Origin: Cellulophaga omnivescoria
Lineage (GTDB): Bacteria > Bacteroidota > Bacteroidia > Flavobacteriales > Flavobacteriaceae
Assembly (NCBI RefSeq): GCF_001999725.1
Contig: NZ_MDDP01000004.1
Coordinates: 186,001 to 250,000 of the forward strand
Reading direction: 5' to 3'
Length of the DNA stretch: 64,000 nt
Numbering within the stretch: position 1 is the first letter of the stretch; every line of letters starts with the position of its first letter. The notes under the pieces are model-generated. The model saw only the letters and a list, made by a program, of their open reading frames with translations. It did not search any database and had not been told where the DNA came from. Positions 42,130-52,500 of this stretch are shown here, piece by piece. The position numbers were made by a program, and so were the translations under genes.

Positions 42130-42657
42130 TTATGATTTGGATAGTAAAACAAACTCGTTAAGCGTATTAGAATGTATATGCTTATTGGCCTCTTTATCTT
42201 TACGTTTTTTAAGTTGCTTTACTTTATTACTAGCCTCAACTAGGGCATAAAAATCTTTATTAATAATTTTTGCTATACACTGTAGTCGTTTTTCATTTAT
42301 ACTTTTACCATATAAATTGTAATTATCTACATTGGCACTTATATAAGCAACATCTTTAGTTTTTAAATACTTTTTAAAGTTTTTATCATACAAATTGTGT
42401 AGCTCTTGGTTGTATGTATTTACTACATCACTAGATATTATATCTTCAATATAAGCACCATTAAAGTTTACCCAAATTGGTGTAGAGGCTATTAACTCTA
42501 TATGAATATTTATAAAATTATTTGCATTATCCTTGGCTTTAAAATGATATTCATACGCCAAGGGAACTTGCTCAAAAGAAGTAAAATTGTAATTGTCTTG
42601 CAAAAATTTAAAATATGTTTCTACAGCATATTTAACCTCATAAAGCAAATTGTTCAT
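42130..42657 (-). CDS. Hypothetical protein, possibly truncated by a stop codon
   Basis: No family is recognised in this 175-residue protein. It is soluble with an N-terminal helix (LLYEVKYAVETYFKFLQDNY), a beta-sheet middle (NFINIHIELIASTPIWVNFN) and a basic helix (ASNKVKQLKKRKDKEANK). After its TAA the same frame stays open for 50 further codons with protein-like composition (including IDTEKCQIEVVSYTELEGVI). The annotated end may therefore be a nonsense mutation of a ~226-residue ancestor. It lies 21 bases downstream of the 127-residue protein gene on the same strand. Confidence 0.62.
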   Translation of the reverse strand: MNNLLYEVKYAVETYFKFLQDNYNFTSFEQVPLAYEYHFKAKDNANNFINIHIELIASTPIWVNFNGAYIEDIISSDVVNTYNQELHNLYDKNFKKYLKTKDVAYISANVDNYNLYGKSINEKRLQCIAKIINKDFYALVEASNKVKQLKKRKDKEANKHIHSNTLNEFVLLSKS

Positions 42658-42678
42658 ACCTTATATTTACTAAATAAA

Positions 42679-43062
42679 CTAGTTTGCTTGTGCCTTAAAC
42701 TCGTTCATTTTTTTTAATATTAATGGAACAAATAGGGCAAATTTTGCATTAAAGTCTTCTTGAGATGTTGCTTTGTTCATAGTTGCAACCATTGTAGACC
42801 AAGCTTTATGCAATTCATCTTCTTTAGTTCCGTTGTTTTCTGAAAACTCTATGTTTAAAGCCTTTAAAAGGCTCATAGTATCAGTTTCCTCATAAAAGCC
42901 GGTATCCTTTACCATAAAAAAAACATTTTCTAATGTTGGTTCTCCTTTTAATAAGTCTGTAATAGATAAGTTTCCTTTGTTTGCCCCAACAATCTCAAAA
43001 GTATCAATCATTAAGTTTTGTACTTTTGAATTTATATTTTCTTTTAACTGTAATGTACTCAT
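42679..43062 (-). CDS. Hypothetical helical protein
   Basis: The 127-residue protein is soluble, acidic and helical (LKENINSKVQNLMIDTFEIV; LFVPLILKKMNEFKAQAN at the end). No family is recognised. It lies between the P-loop kinase-like gene (23 bases upstream) and the 175-residue unknown gene (21 bases downstream) on the same strand, so it belongs to that transcription unit. No signal peptide or metal-binding cluster is visible. Confidence 0.65.
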   Translation of the reverse strand: MSTLQLKENINSKVQNLMIDTFEIVGANKGNLSITDLLKGEPTLENVFFMVKDTGFYEETDTMSLLKALNIEFSENNGTKEDELHKAWSTMVATMNKATSQEDFNAKFALFVPLILKKMNEFKAQAN

Positions 43063-43085
43063 TTTTTGTTTTTATAGTTTAACCG

Positions 43086-43574
43086 TTATTCTTTAATAAC
43101 AATTCCGTTTTTCATTTCATCATTGCTTGGGTTCTCAAACCAAGTTTCCATAAAGTCAAAGTTTTCTTTACTCACTTCAAACTCATACGTATCTCCTTTT
43201 TCAATATTTCTTTGCATTACTCTTTTAAACCTAGTTTCTTTAGAAATATCTAAAAAATGAATTTTTACTTTAAATCCATTCTCTTCTGCAAATTTTCTAA
43301 ATTTCTCCCTATGGCTATATTTAGAGAGTCCTAAATCTAAAATTGCAGCAACATTAGACTCCTGCAGTTGCTGCACTACATTTAAAATAATATCCTCTGC
43401 CCTATTTATGCGTTCTAAAAACCACTCTAAACCATCTTCTGGTTTTTTATCTGCAAGAAACAATGTGTTGTTCCATTTATCTATAGAAAATACAACCCCG
43501 TTTGTTTCTTTTTTTAATTTAGTTGCATAAGTAGTTTTACCAGATCCAGTATTACCAACAATTAAATGTATCAT
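43086..43574 (-). CDS. P-loop kinase/ATPase (AAA_33-like)
   Basis: The 162-residue protein starts directly with a Walker A motif, LIVGNTGSGKTTYA (residues ~3-16). The lid-type arginine segment, DISKETRFKRVMQRN, lies near residue 107, in the usual order for small nucleoside or zeta-toxin-like kinases. A Walker B-like strand (AAILDLGLSK) sits near residue 78. Such enzymes phosphorylate small molecules or RNA ends. No substrate can be assigned. It is part of the minus-strand group of unknown genes running from ~46 kb down to 42.1 kb. Confidence 0.75.
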   Translation of the reverse strand: MIHLIVGNTGSGKTTYATKLKKETNGVVFSIDKWNNTLFLADKKPEDGLEWFLERINRAEDIILNVVQQLQESNVAAILDLGLSKYSHREKFRKFAEENGFKVKIHFLDISKETRFKRVMQRNIEKGDTYEFEVSKENFDFMETWFENPSNDEMKNGIVIKE

Positions 43575-43614
43575 AACTTTATACTTTATTTTACAAAATA
43601 AAGAACGTAAATAA

Positions 43615-44235
43615 TTACTTATCTATAGGAATTGTACCAACAATTTGCCCTTCTTTAAGCACAAAAAGTAAATTTGATATTGGTGCATTTCCATAACTAT
43701 CATCTTCCCAAGTAGCTACGTGTAGATTTACAAAAGTGCCTAATAGCGTAGCATCTGCATGTCTAGATACAGCCATCATACAGGTACGCCTAGGAATACT
43801 TACTAAAATTTCTTCAGCATCTAGCATTTCATGTGCTTTGCGCATATGTTTAGATGATAGTATACGCTCACTACAAAAGTCTAAACCGCTAGAAGTTAAA
43901 ACTTTATTATCTAATTTTTCTAACGCTGTAAATTCAGTTTCAAATTCTTCTAAATTTTTAAATGCTTCTTTTAGTACGGCATCAGGATCTAGTTTTTCTA
44001 AATGTTTGTGAGTTAAAAATATAAAATCATTTGGAGTATCATAACCAAAACCAATAACCACTTTTAAATCATCATCTGTACCTATAAAATTAGACTTTAC
44101 AGCGCCTGCTTTAATACCTACCCAATCTCCTGGTTTAAGTATTGGGTAAATTTTATGAGCTCCACTCTCTGCCTGTTGCGCTAATTTTTCTATTTCTTCT
44201 TGTGATTTTTCACTTCCACTTACATTTTCGTTCAT
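43615..44235 (-). CDS. Hypothetical protein of 206 residues
   Basis: The protein starts with an acidic/Ser-rich tail (MNENVSGSEKSQEEIEKLAQ) and continues with a barrel-like beta region (LKPGDWVGIKAGAVKSNFIG; KVVIGFGYDTPNDFIFLT), a helical middle and a C-terminal beta region with CMMAVSRHADATLLGTFVNL. The C-terminal part is faintly reminiscent of the DUF1444 family, but this is too weak to adopt. It is cytoplasmic. It lies 41 bases upstream of the P-loop kinase-like gene on the same strand and probably shares its transcript. Confidence 0.62.
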   Translation of the reverse strand: MNENVSGSEKSQEEIEKLAQQAESGAHKIYPILKPGDWVGIKAGAVKSNFIGTDDDLKVVIGFGYDTPNDFIFLTHKHLEKLDPDAVLKEAFKNLEEFETEFTALEKLDNKVLTSSGLDFCSERILSSKHMRKAHEMLDAEEILVSIPRRTCMMAVSRHADATLLGTFVNLHVATWEDDSYGNAPISNLLFVLKEGQIVGTIPIDK

Positions 44236-44353
44236 ATCTATTCTATATTTTATTATTGAACTATATATTGAAAATATGGTAAATATTAATGAATTAAAAA
44301 ATGCTTTTATATACGTAGTGTCTAGTTTTGTATTTGAAGTATATTATACCATT

Positions 44354-45568
44354 TTAGGTATCACAGGTAACATTATCCCAATGGGCATTGTTATAATTTA
44401 TAAGCCAATTTAATGCATAATGGCGCTCATACACTACACCTGGGTGCACTTGCTCAATTTGGTTACCATTAATTCTGGCATCTACACAAGCCCAATCTAA
44501 ACGGTAATATAAATCGTTTGCATTAAGTATTTCTGTAGTACTCTTAACTGTTGCTTGACTGTTTATAAAGTCCCACGGATTTTTATTTTTACCAACCGGG
44601 TACTCCTCTGATGGTATATTATTTAGGTCTGCTAAAGTATTAGGAAAACCTATTTCTTTAGTTTTGTTTAATGCCCAAAAAAGCACCCAAATACACTCAC
44701 ATTTCCAAGTTTCTTGACTTTTTTCATCTTCAGTAGGGTCTTGTAAAAAATCTAATTCTTTTGGTGTTACTAAACTAGTTAAATTGTGTGTGTTAATATA
44801 CTCCAAAGCATCTGGCCCAGACATAGAGTTAAATGCAACAAAGTTTGTAATTGCCAATATAGTTATACGCTCTGCTATTTCTTTTGCCGAACGAATTTTT
44901 ACACTTTCTTCACTCGCTACAAATGGCAAGTTTTTATTTACTTTTATATTTTTTGATGCTATAAAAGTATCATTTTGCTCTTTTCTTAATTTTTGATCTT
45001 CTGTAATATTATGCATTGGTTTGTCATAATACTTAGTGTCTATATTCACTACCAGATCTTCTATTTCACAATTACCTTTACCATCTATAATTAAATCTAA
45101 ATTTTTATCTAAAAAATGCTGACCATTAGATTTTGAAATTGGAGCGTCTGGCTGTACAAAAAGCACAGCGTCTAACTCTTGTGCTAACTCTAAAATTACT
45201 TCTTTTAAATTTTTAATATTACCCTCTTGCTGAATAGAAAACTCTGCGTTTAATGTTTGTACTTTGGCTAAAAACAAGCCTTTTACTTTATCGTTATTAG
45301 TAGGTAAAGAATTTATATAGCCATATAAACCTTTTAAGTTCTCGTTTAAAGGGCAATCTTCTGTTGCATGAATTTGATAATCTGGCTGTAACCGTTCTCT
45401 ATAATTAATAAGTAATTTACTGTCTTTACTAAATAACCCACCTTTGGTTTCTGCTACTATTTCACGAGAGTTTCCTCTGGTATTTACACTTACCTCAGAA
45501 ATGCTTTTTTTTAACACTTCTACAATTTTATCTACACCAATATTATGTGTGTATACGGTACATATCAT
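44354..45568 (-). CDS. Two-domain protein with C-terminal DUF4272
   Basis: In this 404-residue protein the N-terminal ~215 residues are a domain I do not recognise (CTVYTHNIGVDKIVEVLKKS at the start, a beta strand run near residue 45, and DLIIDGKGNCEIEDLVVNID near residue 158). The remainder is DUF4272: IRSAKEIAERITILAI near residue 226, TWKCECIWVLFWALNKTKE near residue 288, and the terminal HPGVVYERHYALNWLI. The same architecture ending appears in the 197-residue protein at 29605-30198, so the window has two DUF4272 proteins, one with an added domain. The function is unknown. Confidence 0.8.
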   Translation of the reverse strand: MICTVYTHNIGVDKIVEVLKKSISEVSVNTRGNSREIVAETKGGLFSKDSKLLINYRERLQPDYQIHATEDCPLNENLKGLYGYINSLPTNNDKVKGLFLAKVQTLNAEFSIQQEGNIKNLKEVILELAQELDAVLFVQPDAPISKSNGQHFLDKNLDLIIDGKGNCEIEDLVVNIDTKYYDKPMHNITEDQKLRKEQNDTFIASKNIKVNKNLPFVASEESVKIRSAKEIAERITILAITNFVAFNSMSGPDALEYINTHNLTSLVTPKELDFLQDPTEDEKSQETWKCECIWVLFWALNKTKEIGFPNTLADLNNIPSEEYPVGKNKNPWDFINSQATVKSTTEILNANDLYYRLDWACVDARINGNQIEQVHPGVVYERHYALNWLINYNNAHWDNVTCDT

Positions 45569-45596
45569 ATGTATATTTTAATTTATAAGATTGATA

Positions 45597-46085
45597 TTAA
45601 ACAATCATTCCTGATTTTTTAGCATTAATAAGTTGCACATAGCCCTCAAAATAAAAAGGAATATTATCTTCCACCCCATTAACTAATCTTTTTTCTACCT
45701 TATCATTTGCTATAATTGAAGCTTCAAAATTAGGTTGACCAGTAACGAGTATGGGTTGGTTTAATTTATCATACCAAAAATATTTTCCTCCAAAATTTTG
45801 TCTTGCTACTTCAAAAATATATGAGCCAACTGTTGTAATTAAATTTTGCTGTTGTTCCTTATCCATTTGCTTATAAAAATCAGACGCTTCATCTAACATA
45901 TTCTCAACAACTTCTAAACTTTAAACGGAATAGTCTAATCCTTTATAATTTTCTGAACTGCTGTTAACAAAAAATTCAGCAGACTTGGTCATATCATTTT
46001 TAAAATTATTTTGTTTCTCATCCAAAGATGATTCACTTTTACTTGTGTTGGTGTTCTTTTTTTTGAAAAAATTGAATAATCCCAT
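45597..46085 (-). pseudogene. Hypothetical gene interrupted by an in-frame TAA
   Basis: From the ATG at 46083-46085 the frame encodes 54 residues (MGLFNFFKKKNTNTSKSESS...SENYKGLDYSV), meets TAA at 45921-45923, and continues in the same frame without interruption to 45597 (SLEVVENMLDEASDFYKQ...LINAKKSGMIV). The flow across the stop and the lack of a frameshift indicate a single nonsense mutation in a gene of about 162 codons. The downstream ATG at 45899 could still start a 100-residue C-terminal product. It lies 28 bases upstream of the DUF4272 two-domain gene and was probably the first gene of that unit. No family is recognised. Confidence 0.72.
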
Positions 46086-46211
46086 TTTCAATATTAAATT
46101 TAAATTTATTCTTTCTGAAAAAACCAGCTATATAGAGGTGAACACTCTTAACAAGAAAAGATAGTTCTTACAGAGAGTAATTTAGAGATTGTTTTTTAAT
46201 GCAGCAAAAAA

Positions 46212-46406
46212 TTATTCGATATATGTATTTATAGAGCAGTCTAATTTGCAATTTTTAGCAAGCATTTTTCTAAAACCCACTGCTAGGTCGTACTCTTCAA
46301 AAATTAGGGCCTCTGTAATACTATCGCTAAGTATAAGTTGTTGCAACAAATACTCTACTACGTATTTATTGTCTGCGGTAAATAGTACAAATTTGGTAGT
46401 TCCCAA
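46212..46406 (-). CDS. Possible small hypothetical gene (or remnant)
   Basis: With a TTG start at 46404-46406 the product would have 64 residues (MGTTKFVLFTADNKYVVEYL...CSINTYIE). The frame extends upstream in protein-like fashion (KIVFITFEKSYTNKLLRLGT) to ~46455, where an ATT stands at the position an ATG would be expected, only ~16 bases past the terminator of the giant adhesin gene. It may be a gene that lost its start, or a real gene with a rare start. No family is recognised. Confidence 0.4.
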   Translation of the reverse strand: MGTTKFVLFTADNKYVVEYLLQQLILSDSITEALIFEEYDLAVGFRKMLAKNCKLDCSINTYIE

Positions 46407-46475
46407 CCTTAAAAGTTTGTTTGTATAAGATTTTTCAAATGTAATAAATACAATTTTAATTATAAGTGTAAATAA

Positions 46476-46503
46476 AAACCCTTCTAAAAATTTAGAAGGG
46501 TTT
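46476..46503 (-). terminator. Terminator of the giant adhesin gene
   Basis: AAACCCTTCTAAA / TTTAGAAGGGTTT is a perfect 13-bp stem with a 2-base spacer, followed on the minus strand by TTTTTATTT. It lies 23 bases past the stop. Confidence 0.9.
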
Positions 46504-46525
46504 AGTAAAATTATAACAAAAGTTG

Positions 46526-49500
46526 TTATCTATATAATGTAAAGTGACCCATAAATTCTCTGTCATCACTTTCGCCATTAAGCTTAATAACGTACCAGTA
46601 ATCACCTGTTGGTAAATTTGTGTTTTGGTATAAACCGTCCCACCCTTGTTCATTATCTTCTAATTTATACACTTCTCTACCGTAACGGTCAAAAATAGTA
46701 ATATAAATATCAGGGAACTGATCTATGTGTTTCGGAATCCAAAAATCGTTTTGGCCATCACCATCTGGTGTAAAGAAATTAGGAATTTCTATATCTATAA
46801 ACTCCATAAATATGGTTTGTATAGACTCACATCCGTTTTCATCTACAACACGTACTGTATACGTATCTGTTTTAGTAATGTAGAACGTATTATCTTCTCC
46901 GTTATCTACATCATTAAAGTAATATGTATAACCTGGTTTACCACCTGTTGCTAATGCAGTAATTTCATTAATACTTTGCTGCTCTGCAATTAGTTGCAAT
47001 GGAGTAAAGTCCTCTATTTCAAAATCTACTGTATTTATACATCCGTTAGCGTGTGCAATAGTTATATAGTGCATACCAGGAGCTAAGTTTGTAAAGTCTG
47101 GATCTAATACCATTAACGCTGGGTCTGTAGTATCTAAACCATATAATACATCTGCTGCAACAGTAGGGTCTTCAAAAATTACTGCTACACTGTTGTTTGG
47201 AGTATCACCTGTACACTCATAAATAACCTCTGTACTTGCCGTAAGGTTTGCACCGCCTTCAATCTCTACAACTTCATTAGTAATACAGCCCATAGCATCT
47301 TTTACAAAAATAACATATGTACCTGCTGCCAAGTCTGTAAACGACATTCTGCCTTCTACAAAATCTGCATCATCATTACTATTAATACTTGTACTATATG
47401 GCGCTGTACCACCAGTTGCAGTTACTGTAATTGTACCATCTTCATCACCTGCGCAAATTTCTGGTGTAGACACTAAACTCATTTGTAACTCTGCAGGTTC
47501 TGTAATTGTAAACTCTATAAGTTCAAAACAACCGTTAGCATCTTGTACAATTACACTGTAATCACCAGCAACAAGCTCATCAAACATATTTTCATCATCA
47601 AACCTATTAAGATCCGGAGATATTGCGTACTGGTAGTTACCCGTACCGCCTGTTACATTTAACACAATACTACCATCATCATCACCATTACAACTTACAT
47701 TAGTAATAACAGGTGTTACACTTAATGCTGTTGGTTCTGTAATATTAATTGCACTAGACAATGTTTCACAATCTTCACTCTGTACATTAACGTAATATGT
47801 ACCCATTGGTAAATCTGCAAATGTTTCTGATGTTTGGTAGGCTCTAACTTGGTTTGTTAGTGTAGCATCAGTAAACAATCCGTATTGATAGTTACCTAAA
47901 CCACCATCTGCTTTTGCAGTAATTACGGCAGTACTTTCTCCGTTACAGTTAATAACCGCTGCACTTTCATCTACAACCAATGTAAGTGGCGCTATAGGAT
48001 CTATAACTATTACATTAGATACTGCAGAAATACAATTAAAGTTATCTCTAACATAATATTGATATGTACCATCTGCAAGACCAGTAAATACGTGCGTTCC
48101 AGGACCATTTGCATTGTTCATTGCTGTAAACGTTACACCGTCTGTACTCCAAGTATAAGGAGCAGTACCACCAACTGCAGACAACTCTAACTCAGCACCA
48201 GTAGTACAACCTAATTCTGCTGTAGTTATTAATGTTGCATTTGGTTCTAAAGGATCTACAATTTCTATAATTGAAGACTCAAAAGCACAGTTCATAGCAT
48301 CTACAACACTTATGCTATAGAAACCAGCACTTAAATTACCAAATGTATCTGCAGACTGACTAACAGTACTAGAAATTAATGAACTACCGCTAGCATCTGT
48401 GTATTTATTTAATACATATTTGTAGGTAGTAGTAACATTTCTTGGGTTTACAGTAAAGGTTACTGTTGCATCAGAATCTCCATAACAAACTAAATCTGTG
48501 TTTGTAATTGTTCCTGAAATAGGATCTGGAACTACCAAATTAAACGCATTAGAGAAAGTGTTAGAACATCCCAGAGCATCATCTACAGTAACAGTGTATT
48601 GGCCTGCAGCTAAGTTTTGGAATAAGTATGAGTTAACACCACTTACTGTTTCTGTAGCCAGAGTAACATTATTTACAATAGAAATTGTATATGGAGCTAA
48701 ACCTCCTGTTGGTTTAATATTTGCCGTACCCATATCATTTGTACAGCCAACATCTTCTGTAGCTATAGGATCTAATGCTAAAGCAGCACTTGGAGACTTT
48801 ACATTAAACAATCTATTTTGAGTACAATCTGGGAAACCATCTTGTATTACCTCTACTCTGTAATTACCAGCTGGCACGTTAATAGGTGCAGTAGGTCCAA
48901 AATCTGCAGAACTACCACTTCTAATAGCCAGACCATCATCTAAAGGATCTGCTGGTGTATTATTAGTTTCATAAATTCTGTATGTAAATCCTCCTGTATA
49001 AGTTGCATCACTTATAGTTAACCTAACTAGTCCTTCAGTACCAAAACAAATAACATCAGATACTATCTCTACATGAACATCAAAAGTATTAGGCTCTGAT
49101 ACAATGTGCTCTGTAGTTATTTGACAACCAGTAGTTGTATTTTCTACTAATATAGTATGCGTACCTGGTTGTAAATCTGCAAACAAATTAGATGCTTGAG
49201 GTGTACCACTTGGCAATAATGTAAATTGATAATCGCCAGGGTTAGCACCAGTAGTATAACTTGTAATGCTACCTGTAACATCTACCCTAATATCTTCGCC
49301 AGCATTAGAACAAGCTATTGCGTCTGTTACAACAGCATTGGCCGTTAGCAATTGATTGTATGCTAACACTGTAACTGTTTGCTCTGCACTACAACCTTTA
49401 TCATCAATAACACGTACTATAACATCACCACCAGCAAAATCTGTATAAATATATGTGGCATTTGTACCTGTTTGTAATATATCTCCAGTAGTTACATCTT

Positions 49501-52500
49501 CAAACTCATAACGAGAATAAGTGTTACTACCACCAGTTATACTAGTTTCATCTAAAACAATAGTTGCATTGTTTGTAGTATTATCTGTTATACAACCAAA
49601 TTGGTTAACAACTGGTGTAGCAAACGCTACTACATTTGGCTCACCTACCACTATAGATGTTCTAGTAGTTACACAACCGTTAGGACCAACTCCAGACACA
49701 TCATAAGTACCTGCCGCTAAGCCTGAGAACGAATTTGTAGTAGGATTGTAAGTTGCTACATTAGGTGAAATAGAGTATGATAATGGATTATTTCCATTAT
49801 TAACTTCAGTAATTTTAATTATACCGTCTGCAGAGCTGTTGCATGTTAAGTCTGTAGCTGTAGCAGTAAAGTTTGGCTGTATTGCAGCAGGAACATTTAC
49901 TGTAAACGTTCTTACACAAACTGGTGTAGATGTGCTTGCATCATAAACCATAACCGTGTACGTATCTGCAACTGTTACCGCTGCGCTTACAGATGTTGTA
50001 AATGCTGTTCTAGCAACAATTTCTGTAGCAGATGAATCTTCTATTCTATATTCATAATTTCCAGAGCCTTGTGAAGCTGTAATTAATATTTCTGCGTCAT
50101 TAGTACAACCTAAACTTTGTTCTAAAGTTGCAGTAGCTTGTAAAGTTGGGTAAACTTCTGTTGGGAATGAATCTGTACATCCGTTACCATCTTTTACAAA
50201 AACAGTATATGTACCCACTGCTACATTATTAAACACTCCTCCGTTTGAAACGTAATTTGCACCACCATCTATAGAATATACAAGTGTAGCTGAATCTCCA
50301 AGTGTTGTAATAACATTTAAGGTTGCAGTAGTACCACAGTTATTAACCTCAACATCATTAATTGTTGGGTTAGCTGCTAGTGACATATTAATAGTGCCTA
50401 GAGGATACTCACAGCCATATTGGTCACTAATACTTACTGTATAATTACCTGCAACAGAACCTTCAGGAATCTCTAAAGGATTATCTGGCGTACCCGTAGC
50501 AATAACTGTAGCTGAAGGGTCTGTAAGTGTAAATGTGTATGTGCCACCACCACCAGTGATGTTTTCTACGGCAATAAGTCCTGGACTAGAACATGTAATA
50601 TCTTCCAATTTTCTTAAGGTTGCAGATATTGGATCTAACTCTTCTAACAATACATTTTCTGAAGCTGATATACAGGTATCTGTAGCACCATCAATTTCTG
50701 TTACCACAATGTAGTACTCATCTGGCACCAAATTGGTTATTTGTAAGTTACTGTTAAAAGTAACAATTGTACCTGCCATACCAGGAGTAGTACCATTACC
50801 ACTAGATCTGATAATGTTACCTGCTATATTGTACAATTCCCATCTGTATTGTGATCCAAAAGGAGCGGCATTATCTGTAATTGTAAAATCTATTGTTGCA
50901 TTATCTGCCCCATCACAAGAAGGAGTCGATGTAAAATCAACATCTAAAGGAAGTGGATTTACAATATCGTTCACATTTACATCACTCTGGCGTACACAAC
51001 CATTAAAATCACGTACATAAAACACATAAGTTCTACCAGGAGTTAAGCCTGTCCACAAGTAATTACCGTGCCCTGCCGGAACTGTTACAGCCGATCCTGA
51101 AGAATCATTTACCGAACCACCAGCTATCCAAGTAGCAGCAGCAGGGTTAAAGTTTGCAGGATCTTCAGAAAATGCATACTCATAACCAGGAGTACCTTGG
51201 GAGCCTTGTACTTTAACTTGTAACTCATTACAATTTACAACAACAGCGTCTATGGTAATATCTAAGTTATCTAAAGGATAAGGGATTGTATATCTTGGAA
51301 AATCTGTTTGACAAACAGTATTTCCAGAGCCATCTACCGTTCTCATAGAAGGGTAAACACTTTCTCCTGATAAATAACCTGTTAACCTATCTGATGTTCC
51401 AGGAACCGAGTTATCTGCTGTCCAAGTAGCACCACCATCTGCACTAAACTCTATTGTTCCTAATGTAGATGGGTAAGCATCAAATCTAAAACCAAAATCA
51501 CTAGCAGTACCAGTACAAGTAACAGGTGTAACCCCTATAATATCTGCCGTTAACTCGTCAGGATTGTTAATAATTACATTAGGAGTTGTGGTTACTGTAC
51601 AACCACTGGCATCTGTAATATTAATTGTATAGTTTCCTGGGTTTAAATTATAAAAAGTTTTGGTGTTGTTAATTACATTAGTAACTGTCTCGTTAGAGGC
51701 ACCAGCATTATCTATATCTACAATTTGATAAGTGTAAGGTGCTATACCAGAAGTAATTTCTACTGCTATAGTTCCTAAACCGTTATAACAATCAGGATCT
51801 GTTGGATCTGCTGTAAATGTTAAAGGTGTTGCTGGGTTTACTGTTACGGTCTCCATAAACTCACAATGTGGGTCTGCTGCGCCGTTGTCCCATACATAAA
51901 CATCATAAGTACCTGCATCTGCTGCAGCTACAGTAAATGTGTCTGTTCCTGAAAAATCTGCTGCAGTAACAGGAGTTGTAGTTGGTACAAAAGCATAAGC
52001 TAAATTACCATCTCCTCCTTGTGCATCTACAGTTATACTACCATCTGCGCAAGAACTAACATCTTCAACCTCTACTATAGCCCTTAAATTAGGTTGTATT
52101 ACTATAGTTTTTAGTATTGATACACATCCAAAAGCATCTGTTACTTCAATATCATAACTACCGTTAGACAAACCAGTAAAAATATGTTCGTTAGAATTTG
52201 CAGGAATTGGACTTACCCAGGCATTTCCATTTATTCTAAAATTGTAGTCGCCATTACCACTAGTAACGGTAACTGTTATAGTTGCATTATTACTGCCATC
52301 ATAACATGATGTAGCCGATAAATCAAAATCAATATCATCAAATTTATCTACGGTTACAGCTGTTGTTGTTACAACTTCGCAACCTTTATTATCTTTAACA
52401 CGAACTACATAATCACCCTCAGTTACGTTTATAAAATTAGTATCTGTTTGGTATGCTCTTACTATAGAATTATCAGCAGCTCTTTCTAACTGATATTCAT

